A DNA stretch of 64,000 nt from Pseudomonas sp. B20(2017) (GCF_002113125.1 NZ_NEJP01000004.1:248001-312000); one strand, 5' to 3'. Positions 26,448-35,948 are shown, counted from the stretch's first letter. Program-made: numbers and translations. The notes: a model not told the origin generated them from the letters alone.

Positions 26448-27808
26448 GTCGCAAGCTTAATCTCGGGTGGCTGTTGCTGGGCGTGGTCATGATGGCCGGC
26501 GCCCAGGAAAAACCGGCGGACTTCGCCGCGCAGGTGCCGTTGTCGGTCAGCGGTTCCGGCCCGTGGTATCGCCTCGAACTGCCGCTGAGCGTGCAGTTGC
26601 AGGCGCGCCAGACCGATCTCAGCGATTTGCGGGTGTTCAACGCCGCCGGAGAGCCGCAGGCCTATGCGCTGGCCCGGGAGTCAGCGCAGACCCGCGACGA
26701 CGGCCAGTTACATGAGGTGAAGTGGTTCCCGCTGTACAACTCGGCGGATTCCACCGAACGCGCGCCGAGCGTCCGCGTGCAATCCACCACCACCGGTACG
26801 CTGGTGGAAGTGCAGCCGTCCAGTCAGCTCGAAGCCGGCGAAGAAGTGCTGCGCGGCTGGCTGCTCGACGCCAGTGCGATCAAGGCACCGTTGCAGCAAC
26901 TGATCCTCGACTGGACCAGCGAGCGCGACGGTTTCCAGCGTTTCAGCATCGAGGCCAGCGACGACTTGCAACACTGGCAGGCCTGGGGCGAAGGCCAGGT
27001 CGCGCGTCTGACCTTTTCCGATGAGCGCATCGAGCAGCATGAAGTCGCGTTGCCGGGGCAATCGGCGCGGTATCTGCGTCTGCTGTGGGATTCGCCGGCC
27101 TCGGCGCCGGTCCTGACGTCGGTGCAATTGAAAAGCAGCGACCCGCGCAACCTGCCGTTGCCACTGGTCTGGTCGCCGGCGCTAGCCGGCAGCAGCGGCA
27201 AGGTCGGGGAATACACCTGGCAGTTGCCGATGGGGCTGAACATCGAGCGGGTGCAGGTCGAACTGAAACAGGCCAACAGCCTGGCACCGGTGACCCTGTC
27301 GGGGCGTCGCGAAAGCAGTCTGCCTTGGCAGCCGTTGAGCAGCGGCTTGCTCTATCGCCTGACCCAGAATGGCCAGGACGTGGTGCAGAACGAATTGCAG
27401 CTTTACGGGCAGACCGTGCAGCAGTTGAAGCTCACGGTCGATGAGCGCGGCGGAGGTCTCGGCGAGCAGGCGCCGAGCGTGAAATATGCGGTGCGCGCCA
27501 CTCAGGTCATCTTCCTTGCCCGTGGCGATGGGCCGTACAGCCTGGCGCTGGGCAATCCGACCGTGAAGACGGCGAACCTGCCGCTGACCACGCTGATCCC
27601 CGATTTCAAACCGGAGAAACTGGCCACGCTGGGCAAGGCCACGGTGCAAGGTGAAGCGCTGGCGACCCAGACATCGACGGCCACTGCGGCAGCGACCACC
27701 GATATCAACTGGAAGAAGTTCGGCCTGTGGGCGGTGTTGCTGCTCAGCGTGCTGTTTCTGGCGACAATGGCGTTCAGTCTGCTGCGCAAGCCGCCGGCCA
27801 AGTCGTGA
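26444..27808 (+). CDS. DUF3999 family envelope protein
   Basis: The 454-residue protein starts at TTG 26444, inside the stop codon of the DUF2339 gene (TTGA overlap) and behind a good AAGGAG site. A signal peptide ('LNLGWLLLGVVMMAGAQE') is followed by a large beta-rich periplasmic region containing a discoidin-like pattern ('LDWTSERDGFQRFSIEASDDLQHW', 'LPGQSARYLRLLW') and one C-terminal membrane helix ('FGLWAVLLLSVLFLATMAFSLL'). This matches DUF3999, which regularly accompanies DUF2339. The F5/8-type folds in it commonly bind carbohydrate, but no substrate is known. The pair may form a membrane complex facing the periplasm. Confidence 0.85.
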   Translation: MSRKLNLGWLLLGVVMMAGAQEKPADFAAQVPLSVSGSGPWYRLELPLSVQLQARQTDLSDLRVFNAAGEPQAYALARESAQTRDDGQLHEVKWFPLYNSADSTERAPSVRVQSTTTGTLVEVQPSSQLEAGEEVLRGWLLDASAIKAPLQQLILDWTSERDGFQRFSIEASDDLQHWQAWGEGQVARLTFSDERIEQHEVALPGQSARYLRLLWDSPASAPVLTSVQLKSSDPRNLPLPLVWSPALAGSSGKVGEYTWQLPMGLNIERVQVELKQANSLAPVTLSGRRESSLPWQPLSSGLLYRLTQNGQDVVQNELQLYGQTVQQLKLTVDERGGGLGEQAPSVKYAVRATQVIFLARGDGPYSLALGNPTVKTANLPLTTLIPDFKPEKLATLGKATVQGEALATQTSTATAAATTDINWKKFGLWAVLLLSVLFLATMAFSLLRKPPAKS

Positions 27809-28003
27809 ATATGACGGGTGTGGCCTCTACACCCGTCGGGTTTCCAACTACGCTGAATCCGGTGCCTGAACTCTCTCGGTTCGATCACGTCTGATAGCAG
27901 GAATTGCACCCGACGCACGTTACCGGGCGTCATTGCTCGCTACGGTTTCAGACTCCCTGTAAACTGCGCGGGTTTTTAGCCCCCCATTCCACCGGAGCCG
28001 TCC

Positions 28004-29014
28004 ATGTCCCGCGTTACCCTGAGTCGCTATTTGATTGAGCAGACCCGCAGCAACAACACTCCTGCCGATCTGCGCTTCCTGATCGAAGTGGTGGCGCGTG
28101 CCTGTAAAGAGATCAGCCACGCCGTGTCCAAAGGCGCCCTGGGCGGTGTTCTGGGCAGTATGGGCACGGAAAACGTGCAAGGCGAAGTGCAGAAGAAACT
28201 CGACGTGCTGTCGAACGAAATCCTGCTCGAAGCCAACGAGTGGGGCGGTCACCTGGCCGGCATGGCGTCCGAAGAAATGGACAACGCCTACCAGATCCCG
28301 GGCAAATACCCGAAAGGCGCCTACCTGCTGGTATTCGACCCGCTGGACGGTTCGTCGAACATCGACATCAACGCCCCGGTCGGCACCATTTTCTCCGTGC
28401 TGCGTTGCCCGAACGAATACCTGAGCCAGAATGAAGCCCTGAATGAAAAGGCCTTCCTGCAGCCAGGTACTCAGCAAGTCGCCGCCGGTTACGCGATCTA
28501 CGGCCCGCAGACCATGCTGATCCTGACCCTGGGCAACGGCGTGAAGGGTTTCACCCTGGACCGCGAAATGGGCAGCTTCGTCCTGACCCACGAAGACATC
28601 ACCATTCCTGAAAGCACCCAGGAATTCGCCATCAACATGTCCAACCAGCGTCACTGGGAAGCTCCGGTACAGCGCTACGTTTCGGAACTGCTGGCTGGTG
28701 AAGAAGGCCCGCTGAAAAAGAACTACAACATGCGTTGGGTCGCGGCGATGGTTGCCGACGTGCACCGCATCCTGACCCGTGGCGGTCTGTTCATGTATCC
28801 GCGCGACAGCCGCGAGCCGTCCAAGCCGGGCAAGCTGCGCCTGATGTACGAAGCCAACCCGATGTCGTTCCTCGTGGAACAGGCGGGTGGCGCTTCCACC
28901 GACGGCCACCAGCGCATTCTCGACATCCAGCCTGAAGGCCTGCACCAGCGCGTAGCGGTGTTCCTCGGCTCGAAAGAAGAAGTCGCCCGCGCCACGGCTT
29001 ACCACAAGGAATAA
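28004..29014 (+). CDS. fbp: Class 1 fructose-1,6-bisphosphatase
   Basis: The 336-residue gluconeogenic enzyme hydrolyses fructose-1,6-bisphosphate. The metal-binding motif '[19 protein letters not shown]' is at residues 112-130, with the upstream 'SEE' ligands in 'ASEEMDNAY' and the substrate block '[20 protein letters not shown]' near the end. Length and motifs are those of the bacterial class 1 enzyme. It starts at ATG 28004 after CCGGAG and is followed after three bases by the DUF924 gene, so both are probably cotranscribed. Confidence 0.97.
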   Translation: MSRVTLSRYLIEQTRSNNTPADLRFLIEVVARACKEISHAVSKGALGGVLGSMGTENVQGEVQKKLDVLSNEILLEANEWGGHLAGMASEEMDNAYQIPGKYPKGAYLLVFDPLDGSSNIDINAPVGTIFSVLRCPNEYLSQNEALNEKAFLQPGTQQVAAGYAIYGPQTMLILTLGNGVKGFTLDREMGSFVLTHEDITIPESTQEFAINMSNQRHWEAPVQRYVSELLAGEEGPLKKNYNMRWVAAMVADVHRILTRGGLFMYPRDSREPSKPGKLRLMYEANPMSFLVEQAGGASTDGHQRILDIQPEGLHQRVAVFLGSKEEVARATAYHKE

Positions 29015-29017
29015 ACC

Positions 29018-29620
29018 ATGACCGCGCCCTGGCAGCCGTTGCTCGATTGGTGGTTCGGTCATGCCGAATCAGCTACTGAAGTGACGGCGCAACAGGGCAA
29101 GTTGTGGTTCGGCAAGAAAGACAGCCAGGACCTCGAAGCGCGTGAGCGTTTCGGGGTCTTTGTCGATCAGGCCCTCGCTGGCGAATTGACCGAGTGGGCG
29201 CAACATCCCGAAGGTTGGCTGGCGCTGGTGCTGCTGCTCGACCAACTCCCGCGAATGATCTTTCGCGACACACCCAAGGCTTTTTCCGGTGATCTACGGG
29301 CACAGAAACTGGTGGCTCAGGGGATTGCCGCAGACTTCGATCGGCAGTTGAAACCGATCCAGCGACTTTTCATCTATCTCGTCTTCGAACACTGCGAAAA
29401 CCTCGCGGTGCAGAATGAAGCGGTCTCGCGATTCATCGAACTGGTGGCTGAACAGCCGGAGGCGGAGCGCGGGGTGTTTGCCGACAACCTGGATTATGCC
29501 GAGCGGCATCAAAAGGTGATTGCCCGGTTTGGACGGTTTCCGCATCGCAATGCGGTGTTGGGGCGGGAGTCTACGGTTGAGGAGTTGGAGTTTCTTTCAC
29601 AGCCAGGTTCAAGCTTCTAG
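29018..29620 (+). CDS. DUF924 family protein
   Basis: The 200-residue soluble protein reads 'LDWWFG' at the start and has the family blocks 'LALVLLLDQLPRMIFRDTPKAF', 'FIYLVFEHCENLAVQN' and 'QKVIARFGRFPHRNAVLGRES', typical of DUF924 (TPR-like helical fold). No biochemical function is known. It lies three bases after fbp and shares its transcript. Confidence 0.9.
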   Translation: MTAPWQPLLDWWFGHAESATEVTAQQGKLWFGKKDSQDLEARERFGVFVDQALAGELTEWAQHPEGWLALVLLLDQLPRMIFRDTPKAFSGDLRAQKLVAQGIAADFDRQLKPIQRLFIYLVFEHCENLAVQNEAVSRFIELVAEQPEAERGVFADNLDYAERHQKVIARFGRFPHRNAVLGRESTVEELEFLSQPGSSF

Positions 29621-29644
29621 ACCTGCGTTGCAATCACTGACGCC

Positions 29645-29752
29645 TTCGCGGGCAAGCCCGCTCCCACATTTGATCTGAGTCGGTCACAAAATTTGTATTC
29701 GACGAGATTCCCTGTGGGAGCGGCGGTGCGACGCCTCGACTTGCCCGCGAAG
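29645..29752. repeat. REP pair; second copy carries an internal 17-base module
   Basis: The first REP, TTCGCGGGCAAGCCCGCTCCCAC, is at 29645-29667. The second (29714-29752) begins GTGGGAGCGG and ends CTTGCCCGCGAA, but has CGGTGCGACGCCTCGA inserted between the arms. The inverse of that insert, GTCGAGGCGTCGCACCG, is nearly identical to a stretch inside the other repeat family at 35791 and 42428. Confidence 0.85.
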
Positions 29753-29769
29753 AGGCCAGTAAGAGCGCC

Positions 29770-31662
29770 TCAGATCCGGAAGCTGCCAACCAAGTGCTTC
29801 AACCGCGCAGCCTGCTGCTCCAGATCCGCACAAGCCCGCAACGTCGCCTGCAAGTTCTCCACACCTTCCTGGTTCAGCGTGTTGATCTCGTTGATATCAA
29901 CGTTGATCGACTCGACCACCGCCGTCTGCTCTTCGGTCGCGGTCGCCACCGACTGGTTCATGCCGTCGATTTCGCCGATGCGCTGGGTCACGCTGCCCAG
30001 ACGTTCGCCGGCCTGGTTGGCGATGCCGACGCTGCTTTCGCTCTCACGCTGGCTCTCGGTCATGATGCCGACCGCCTGACGCGCACCGACTTGCAGCTCT
30101 TCGATCATCTTCTGCACTTGCTGCGCCGAATCCTGGGTGCGATGCGCCAGGTTGCGGACTTCATCGGCCACCACGGCGAAACCACGACCGGCTTCACCGG
30201 CACGGGCCGCTTCAATGGCCGCGTTGAGCGCCAGCAGGTTGGTCTGCTGGGAGATGCTGGTGATCACTTCCAGAATCTGCCCGATGTTCACGGTGTTGCT
30301 GTTCAGGGTTTCGATGTTGCCGCAGGAGTCGCTGATCTTCGCCGACAGCTGCTGCATCGCGTGGATGGTTTTATCCACAACCTGCTGGCCGTCTTCGGCC
30401 AAGCTGCGCGCATCGCTGGAGTGTTGCGAGGCGAGGGCGGCGTTCTGGGCAATTTCCTGGGCGGCGGCGCCGAGCTGGTTGATCGCGGCGGCCACGCTGT
30501 TGGTGCGCGAGGCCTGCTGGTCGGAGTTGAACATCGACGAGTTCGAGGCGGCGACCACGCGCAGCGCGACTTCGTTGACCTGCCCGGTGGCCGAGGACAC
30601 TTCGCGGATCGAGGTGTGGATGCGCTCGACGAAACGGTTGAAAGAGGTGCCCAGCGCGCCGAATTCATCGTGGCCGTGAATGGTCAGGCGTTTGGTCAGG
30701 TCACCTTCGCCTTCGGCGATGTCGTGCATGGCGCGGCCCATGGTCAGCAGCGGCTGCATCAGCACGCGGATCAGCATGCCGAGCAGGGCGATGATGATTA
30801 CCACGGCAATGACCATGGCGATCAGCGCCGAGGTGCGAAATTCGCTGAGCATCGAGAACGCGGTGTCCTTGTCCAGCACCAGCGCCACGTACCAGTCGGC
30901 CGACGGCACACCGTTGACGTGGGTGAAGGAGATCAATTGGGTCTTGCCGTCGAACTCGACTTCTTTCAGTCCCGGGCTGACTTTCGGTGCGCCGTTGGGA
31001 TAGGCCTCGGCCAGGGTCTTGAGCACCAGCTTGCTGTCCGGGTGGATCAGGATCTTGCCGTCGGCGCTGACGATGAACGCATGGCCGTGGCCGCCGAAGT
31101 TCAGCGAGTTGATGATCGCGCTGACGCTGGACAGATCAATGTCGGCGCCGGCCACACCGATCATCTGGCCCTGGCGCTGCACCGGGGTGGCGACCGTGAT
31201 GACCAGTTTGCCTGACGAGGCGGCGATGTACGGTTCGGTGACGATGGTCTGTTGCGCAGCGTTGGCGGCCTTGTACCAGCCACGGGCGCGCGGGTCGTAA
31301 TCCGGTGCGCGGTTGCCGGCCGGGACCGAGAACATCACACCGTCGGCGCCGCCGAAGTAGCTGAGCTGGAAATTGCCGGTATAGGCGGGCAGGTCGATGA
31401 TGCGTTTCAGGTTGGCCGGGGCGTTGCCGTCGGCGACAACCTGCTGCGCCATCGATTGCAGCAACTGGATGCGGCTTTCCAGCCAGGTCTGGATGTTGCT
31501 GGTGGTCAGGCTGCCCAGTTCCTGCATCGACGCTTCGGTGCTGCTTTGCAGGGCTTCGCGCTGGCGATAGTCGTTGAACAATATGAAACAGGCGAATGCA
31601 ACGGCCACCACGAGGGCGGCAGCCAACAAGATCTTGTGGCTGAATTTCATGTTTCTGGTCAT
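29770..31662 (-). CDS. Methyl-accepting chemotaxis protein with dCache_1 sensor domain
   Basis: The protein is about 630 residues: membrane segment 1 near residues 12-30, a periplasmic double-Cache domain to about 275, membrane segment 2 ('[23 protein letters not shown]'), a HAMP domain, and the signalling tip '[33 protein letters not shown]'. The sensor has the amine-ligand pattern of PctA-like receptors ('RARGWYKAA', '[20 protein letters not shown]', 'GADIDL'), but the Asp expected after 'PYx' is Ala. The start may be ATG 31662 (MTRN) or 31650 (MKFS); neither has a clear ribosome site. Ligands of this type are amino acids or polyamines; which one cannot be read. Confidence 0.93.
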   Translation of the reverse strand: MTRNMKFSHKILLAAALVVAVAFACFILFNDYRQREALQSSTEASMQELGSLTTSNIQTWLESRIQLLQSMAQQVVADGNAPANLKRIIDLPAYTGNFQLSYFGGADGVMFSVPAGNRAPDYDPRARGWYKAANAAQQTIVTEPYIAASSGKLVITVATPVQRQGQMIGVAGADIDLSSVSAIINSLNFGGHGHAFIVSADGKILIHPDSKLVLKTLAEAYPNGAPKVSPGLKEVEFDGKTQLISFTHVNGVPSADWYVALVLDKDTAFSMLSEFRTSALIAMVIAVVIIIALLGMLIRVLMQPLLTMGRAMHDIAEGEGDLTKRLTIHGHDEFGALGTSFNRFVERIHTSIREVSSATGQVNEVALRVVAASNSSMFNSDQQASRTNSVAAAINQLGAAAQEIAQNAALASQHSSDARSLAEDGQQVVDKTIHAMQQLSAKISDSCGNIETLNSNTVNIGQILEVITSISQQTNLLALNAAIEAARAGEAGRGFAVVADEVRNLAHRTQDSAQQVQKMIEELQVGARQAVGIMTESQRESESSVGIANQAGERLGSVTQRIGEIDGMNQSVATATEEQTAVVESINVDINEINTLNQEGVENLQATLRACADLEQQAARLKHLVGSFRI

Positions 31663-31944
31663 TAAGGAAGCTACCGCGAAGGGGCTGGTCAAGAAAGGGC
31701 GGCAATTTGCCACACTCTGGGGCTTTGCGCTGCTCTTATTTCGACCGCCGCGCGCCAAAGATTAGGCGGCTTTTGTGAAAGTCGACGAAATGCTCAATAG
31801 CCCCACAAAGTGTCTGATTTACCGACGAATGCCGGACGAGCGGGCGAACAAATAGCCGGTCTGTCAGGGAACCAGACAGGGGTTTTCTCTTCTAAGCTTC
31901 TGGTTGGCGCCAGGCCATCCCCCTTCCGCTCCAGGAGTTACACC
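31663..31944. other. Intergenic region between divergent chemoreceptor and lipoprotein genes
   Basis: It spans 282 bases without a gene. A short inverted repeat (TCTGTCAGGGAACCAGACAGG) lies at 31860-31880. No clear sigma-70 or sigma-28 promoter could be assigned to either gene. Confidence 0.4.
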
Positions 31945-32199
31945 ATGTCGCTGCGATCTATCGCCCTTCTGTCGTTTTGCGTGCTGTTGGCCGCATGCAG
32001 CAAGGTCAATCAGGAAAACTATTCGAAGCTCTCGGCCGGCATGGCCAAGGCCGAAGTCGAGACGCTGCTCGGCAAGCCCACCGATTGCTCGGGCGCGCTC
32101 GGCATGTCCAGTTGCACCTGGGGCGACAAGAACAGCTTTATCAGCGTGCAGTACGCCGGTGACAAAGTGCTGATGTTTTCCGGCCAAGGCCTGAAGTAA
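31945..32199 (+). CDS. Small lipoprotein, OmlA/SmpA-like
   Basis: From ATG at 31945 (AGGAG 7 bases before) the product is 84 residues: signal peptide with lipobox 'LLAACSK' (Cys at about 18), then 'NYSKLSAGMAKAEVETLLGKPTDCSG', the helix-helix-strand pattern shared with BamE/SmpA and other small outer-membrane lipoproteins, and a short beta part ending 'KVLMFSGQGLK'. Two cysteines near 52 and 61 may form a disulfide. The partner is unknown. It precedes blc by 30 bases and could share its transcript. Confidence 0.8.
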   Translation: MSLRSIALLSFCVLLAACSKVNQENYSKLSAGMAKAEVETLLGKPTDCSGALGMSSCTWGDKNSFISVQYAGDKVLMFSGQGLK

Positions 32200-32229
32200 A
32201 CCGGGGCCACGCGCCCACGGAGAAGAAAA

Positions 32230-32799
32230 ATGAAGCGGTTATTGCTTGTCCTTTTTGCCGGCCTGGTATTGGCTGGCTGCGCCACGTCCGGCGAAGATTC
32301 GCTGGCGCCGAAGACGGTCAACAGTGTCAATCTCAAGCGTTACCAGGGCACCTGGTACGAGCTGGCCCGGCTGCCGATGTATTTCCAGCGCAATTGCGCG
32401 CAATCCGAAGCCCGTTACTCGCTCAAGCCCGACGGTAATATCGCGGTGTACAACCGCTGTCTGACGGCAGACTGGAAGTGGGAAGAGGTCAAAGGCACGG
32501 CTTATCCACAGGTGCCGGGCAAGACCGACAAGCTGTGGGTCGAGTTCGATACCTGGTTCTCGCGCCTGATTCCGGGTGTGGCGAAGGGTCAGTACTGGGT
32601 GCTGTACGTCAGCGATGACTACAAGACCGCTCTCGTCGGCGACCCGAGTCGCCGCTATCTGTGGCTGTTGTCGCGCACGCCGACCGTCAACGGTGTAGTG
32701 CGTGAGGAACTGTTGAGCAAGGCGCGCCAGCAGGGTTACGACACCACGCGTTTGATCTGGCGCACATCGGATCAGCAGATGGCCAAGACGTCCAACTGA
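32230..32799 (+). CDS. blc: Outer-membrane lipocalin lipoprotein (Blc)
   Basis: The 189-residue protein has a lipobox ('VLAGCATSG', Cys about 17) and the lipocalin fold: first conserved region 'YQGTWYELARLPMYFQ', middle 'RCLTADWKWEEVKGTAYP', and 'YWVLYVSDDYKTALVGDPSRRYLWLLSRTP' for the later strands. Bacterial Blc lies on the inner face of the outer membrane and binds fatty acids or lysophospholipids. It often responds to envelope stress; no such promoter could be identified here. Confidence 0.93.
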   Translation: MKRLLLVLFAGLVLAGCATSGEDSLAPKTVNSVNLKRYQGTWYELARLPMYFQRNCAQSEARYSLKPDGNIAVYNRCLTADWKWEEVKGTAYPQVPGKTDKLWVEFDTWFSRLIPGVAKGQYWVLYVSDDYKTALVGDPSRRYLWLLSRTPTVNGVVREELLSKARQQGYDTTRLIWRTSDQQMAKTSN

Positions 32800-32812
32800 C
32801 TACCCCTCTTCT

Positions 32813-32919
32813 GATCGTTCCAACGCTCCACGTGGGAACGCCTAAATGGACGCTTTGCGTCCGCTTTTGGGACGCGGAGCGTCCCGGGCTGCATTCCCAC
32901 GCAGAGCGTGGGAACGATC
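32813..32919. repeat. Second palindromic repeat family, copy A
   Basis: The element begins GATCGTTCC and ends GGAACGATC. It contains nested palindromes: the outer arms (ACGTGGGAACGC; GCATTCCCACGCAGAGCGTGGGAACGATC) and inner ones (GGACGCTTTGCGTCC, GGGACGCGGAGCGTCCC). It is unrelated in sequence to the REP family and recurs at 35779, 42418 and 56278. Confidence 0.85.
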
Positions 32920-32932
32920 AGTAACAGAGGTT

Positions 32933-32968
32933 CAAAAAACCTGTGGAGGACAACCCCACAGGTTTTTT
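32933..32968. terminator. Bidirectional terminator between blc and hutF
   Basis: AAAAAACCTGTGG and CCACAGGTTTTTTT enclose an 8-10 base loop. The A and T flanks serve both convergent genes. Confidence 0.88.
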
Positions 32969-32972
32969 TGTG

Positions 32973-34337
32973 TCAGCCCAAAAGGTCTCGCAAGACCTGG
33001 GTGAAGGCGCGATTGCTGTCCTCCTCCCCGGCATGTCGCCACTCGCGCACGACCCACTGACCGTTGACCAGCACGTCGCGCACCTGACGATCACCACCGG
33101 CAAACAGCCAGCGATTGAGAATCCCGTCACCGCTGGCCGTGGCCAGATACGGATCGCTGCCATCGAGCACGATCCAGTCGGCACGCTTGCCGACTTCCAG
33201 CGCACCGATCGGCTGGCCCAGGGCCTGAGCACCACCGTCCAGCGCTGCGTCATACAACGTGCGGCCGACCATCGGTTGATCCGCGCCATACAAGCGGTTG
33301 CGCCGCTGATCGCGCAGGCGTTGGCCGTATTCCAGCCAGCGCAATTCTTCCACCACGCTCAACGACACATGGCTGTCGGAACCAATGCCCATGCGCCCGC
33401 CCTGAGCGAGGAAATCCACCGCCGGGAAAATCCCGTCGCCGAGGTTGGCCTCGGTGGTCAGGCACAGGCCGGCAATGGCGCGACTCTTGGCCATCAGCGT
33501 GACTTCTTCCGGATTGGCGTGGGTCGCGTGGACCAGGCACCAGCGCTGATCGACTTCGGTGTTTTCGTACAGCCATTGCAGCGGACGGCGACCGCTCCAG
33601 CTCAGGCAGTCGTCGACCTCTTTCTGCTGCTCGGCGATGTGGATGTGCACCGGGCATTGTTTGTCGCTGACCGCCAGCACTTCGCTGATCTGCTGTGGCG
33701 TAACCGCACGCAACGAGTGGAAGCACAGACCCAGCGACTGCGCTTTTTGCTGCGTCAGCAGGGGTTGCAGCCGCGATTGCAGCTTCAGGTAGTTTTCGGT
33801 GCTGTTGATGAAACGGCGCTGACCTTCGTTCGGCGTCTGGCCGCCAAAACCGCTGTGGCTGTAGAGCACGGGCAGCAATGTCAGGCCGATGCCGGCGGAA
33901 CTGGCCGCCTGGCTGATGCGCAATGCCAGCTCGGCCGGGTCGGCGTACGGCTGGCCGTTGTTATCGTGGTGGACGTAATGGAATTCGGCGACCGAGGTGT
34001 AACCGGCCTTGAGCATTTCGATGTACAGCTGGCGGGCAATCACCCCGAGCTGGTCGGGGCTGATTTTTCCGACGAGCCGATACATCAGATCGCGCCAGGT
34101 CCAGAAACTGTCGTTGGGATTGCCGGCCACTTCCGCCAGTCCCGCCATTGCTCGCTGGAACGCGTGGGAGTGCAGATTCGGCATCCCCGGCAGCAGCGGA
34201 CCGCTCAACCGTTCGGCGCCGTCTGCGGTGGAATCAGCCTGGATTCGGGTCAACACACCATCGGCGCTGACCTCGAGACGTACATTGTTGGCCCATCCGT
34301 TAGGCAGCAGCGCGCGTTCGGCAAAGAAGGCGGACAT
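32973..34337 (-). CDS. hutF: Formimidoylglutamate deiminase
   Basis: The 454-residue amidohydrolase converts N-formimino-L-glutamate to N-formyl-L-glutamate plus ammonia, the fourth step of the five-step histidine pathway. Metal ligands appear in 'LPGMPNLHSHAFQRAMAG', 'EFHYVHHDNNG', 'HIHIAEQQKEV', 'VHATHANPEEV' and the final Asp in 'GRMGIGSDSHVSLS'. It is transcribed away from hutC across a HutC operator. Together with hutG it defines the HutF-HutG branch, in place of formiminoglutamase. Confidence 0.95.
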   Translation of the reverse strand: MSAFFAERALLPNGWANNVRLEVSADGVLTRIQADSTADGAERLSGPLLPGMPNLHSHAFQRAMAGLAEVAGNPNDSFWTWRDLMYRLVGKISPDQLGVIARQLYIEMLKAGYTSVAEFHYVHHDNNGQPYADPAELALRISQAASSAGIGLTLLPVLYSHSGFGGQTPNEGQRRFINSTENYLKLQSRLQPLLTQQKAQSLGLCFHSLRAVTPQQISEVLAVSDKQCPVHIHIAEQQKEVDDCLSWSGRRPLQWLYENTEVDQRWCLVHATHANPEEVTLMAKSRAIAGLCLTTEANLGDGIFPAVDFLAQGGRMGIGSDSHVSLSVVEELRWLEYGQRLRDQRRNRLYGADQPMVGRTLYDAALDGGAQALGQPIGALEVGKRADWIVLDGSDPYLATASGDGILNRWLFAGGDRQVRDVLVNGQWVVREWRHAGEEDSNRAFTQVLRDLLG

Positions 34338-34362
34338 GGTTCAGCACCCCATCGTGTGTTAT

Positions 34363-34379
34363 TTGTATATACATATACA
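34363..34379. promoter_or_regulatory. HutC operator between hutF and hutC
   Basis: TTGTATATACATATACA contains the perfect palindrome TGTATATACA (34364-34373) plus an overlapping second half site. It matches the known GntR-type HutC target and lies about 27 bases upstream of hutF, where it can control both divergent promoters. Confidence 0.8.
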
Positions 34380-34444
34380 GACGTTTGCCTGCCCGGTAAA
34401 CTCCGGCAAGCTAGCAACTTTCATCCAATGAACAGGGATCCACC

Positions 34445-35194
34445 GTGCCGACTCCGCCTCCAGTCTCCCCGTTGGCCGCGAACATGGGCGACAGTCCGGC
34501 GCCCTTGTACGCCCGCGTCAAACAGATGATCACCCAGCAGATCGACAGCGGTAACTGGCCGCCGCATTACCGCGTGCCGTCGGAAAGCGAGCTGGTCAGC
34601 CAGTTGGGTTTCAGCCGCATGACCATCAACCGCGCGCTGCGGGAAATGACCGCCGACGGCCTGTTGGTGCGCATGCAAGGCGTCGGTACTTTCGTCGCCG
34701 AACCGAAGAGCCAGTCCGCGCTGTTCGAAGTGCACAACATCGCCGACGAAATCGCCTCCCGTGGCCATCGCCATACTTGCCAGGTGATCACCCTGGAAGA
34801 AGAGGCCGCCGGTTCCGAGCGCGCGCTGGCACTGGACATGCGTGAAGGACAGAAGGTCTTTCACTCGCTGATCGTGCATTACGAAAACGACATTCCGGTG
34901 CAGATCGAAGACCGCTTCGTCAACGCACTGGTCGCCCCGGAATACCTCAAGCAGGACTTCACCCTGCAAACGCCTTACGCCTATCTGAACCAGGTCGCGC
35001 CGCTGACCGAAGGCGAGCACGTGGTCGAAGCGATCCTCGCCGAAGCGTCCGAATGCAAATTGCTGCAGATCGAAAAGGGCGAGCCTTGCCTGTTGATCCG
35101 CCGTCGTACCTGGTCGGGTCGCCAGCCGGTCACGGCGGCGCGCCTGATTCACCCCGGTTCCCGTCATCGTCTGGAAGGTCGGTTTCATAAATGA
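34445..35194 (+). CDS. hutC: Histidine utilization repressor, GntR family
   Basis: The 249-residue regulator has an N-terminal winged helix ('LYARVKQMITQQIDSGNWPPHYRVPSESELVSQLGFSRMTINRALREM', residues 20-70) and a C-terminal UTRA ligand domain ('FVAEPKSQSALFEVHNIADEI'). Urocanate is the inducer in characterised HutC proteins. It starts with GTG at 34445; an ATG at 34484 is in frame but would shorten the protein before the winged helix. It overlaps hutD by four bases and sits opposite hutF. Operators for it are visible at 34363 and 36159. Confidence 0.95.
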   Translation: MPTPPPVSPLAANMGDSPAPLYARVKQMITQQIDSGNWPPHYRVPSESELVSQLGFSRMTINRALREMTADGLLVRMQGVGTFVAEPKSQSALFEVHNIADEIASRGHRHTCQVITLEEEAAGSERALALDMREGQKVFHSLIVHYENDIPVQIEDRFVNALVAPEYLKQDFTLQTPYAYLNQVAPLTEGEHVVEAILAEASECKLLQIEKGEPCLLIRRRTWSGRQPVTAARLIHPGSRHRLEGRFHK

Positions 35195-35760
35195 AAGAGT
35201 TGAAGGTATTACGCGCCGAAGGCTACCCGCGCATGCCGTGGAAAAACGGCGGCGGCAGCACCGAGGAAATCACCCGTGACGCCGGCGCCGGCCTCGACGG
35301 TTTTGGCTGGCGCCTGTCGATTGCCGACATTGCCGAATCCGGCGGCTTCTCGACCTTCGCCGGCTACCAGCGGATCATCACGGTATTGCAGGGCGACGGC
35401 ATGACCCTGTGTGTCGACGGCGACGACACCCGGCCGTTGTTACCCCTCGACCCGTTTGCCTTCAGCGGCGAAAGCCAGGTGTCCTGCACCTTGCTCGGCG
35501 GCGCGATCCGCGACTTCAACCTGATCTACTCACCCCAACGTTATAGCGCACGCCTGCAGTGGCTGGACGGCGAGCAGCGGTTTTTCAGTTCGGCTAGCAC
35601 CGTGCTGGTCTTCAGCGTCAGCGAACGGCTGGAGGTCACGGTCGGTGACAGCGCGTCGCAACTCGGTCGCCATGACTGCCTGCAACTGGACGGTAACACC
35701 GGGCTGACCGAGATCGCCGTCAATGCTGGCTGCTGCATGATCGAACTGTCCCCGCGCTGA
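35191..35760 (+). CDS. hutD: HutD family cupin-like protein
   Basis: The 189-residue protein has the HutD signature 'PRMPWKNGGGSTEEI' at residues 14-28 and a bicupin-like all-beta sequence ('FGWRLSIADIAESGGFSTFAGYQR'). In P. fluorescens HutD is thought to set an upper limit on hut activity, perhaps by binding formiminoglutamate-type intermediates; the molecular action is not settled. It is translationally coupled to hutC (ATGA). A repeat element and a terminator follow. Confidence 0.92.
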   Translation: MKELKVLRAEGYPRMPWKNGGGSTEEITRDAGAGLDGFGWRLSIADIAESGGFSTFAGYQRIITVLQGDGMTLCVDGDDTRPLLPLDPFAFSGESQVSCTLLGGAIRDFNLIYSPQRYSARLQWLDGEQRFFSSASTVLVFSVSERLEVTVGDSASQLGRHDCLQLDGNTGLTEIAVNAGCCMIELSPR

Positions 35761-35778
35761 TCCCCCCCCCGAGCCCTT

Positions 35779-35899
35779 GATCGTTCCCACGTCGAGGCGT
35801 CGAACCGTCCGCGTGGGAATGCATACCGTGACGCTCTGCGTCACAAAGCGGACGCGGAGCGTCCATGGCGGCGTTCCCACGCAGAGCGTGGGAACGATC
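35779..35899. repeat. Second palindromic repeat family, copy B, with 17-base module
   Basis: It is the same element as at 32813, but the first hairpin arm is interrupted by GTCGAGGCGTCGAACCG (35791-35807). Inner palindromes GTGACGCTCTGCGTCAC and GGACGCGGAGCGTCC are intact, and it ends GGAACGATC. Confidence 0.85.
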
Positions 35900-35915
35900 T
35901 AATGATCAACGATCA

Positions 35916-35948
35916 AAAACCGCTGCTTTGAAAGCAGCGGTTTTTTTT
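35916..35948 (+). terminator. Terminator after hutCD
   Basis: AACCGCTGCTT-TGA-AAGCAGCGGTT is an 11-bp perfect stem followed by eight T residues. It isolates hutCD from the hutU promoter. Confidence 0.92.

Noticed and set aside
31663..31944. Sigma-28 promoter for the chemoreceptor at 29770-31662
   Set aside because: Some GCC-like and AAAG-like pieces exist on the minus strand, but spacing does not fit the consensus.
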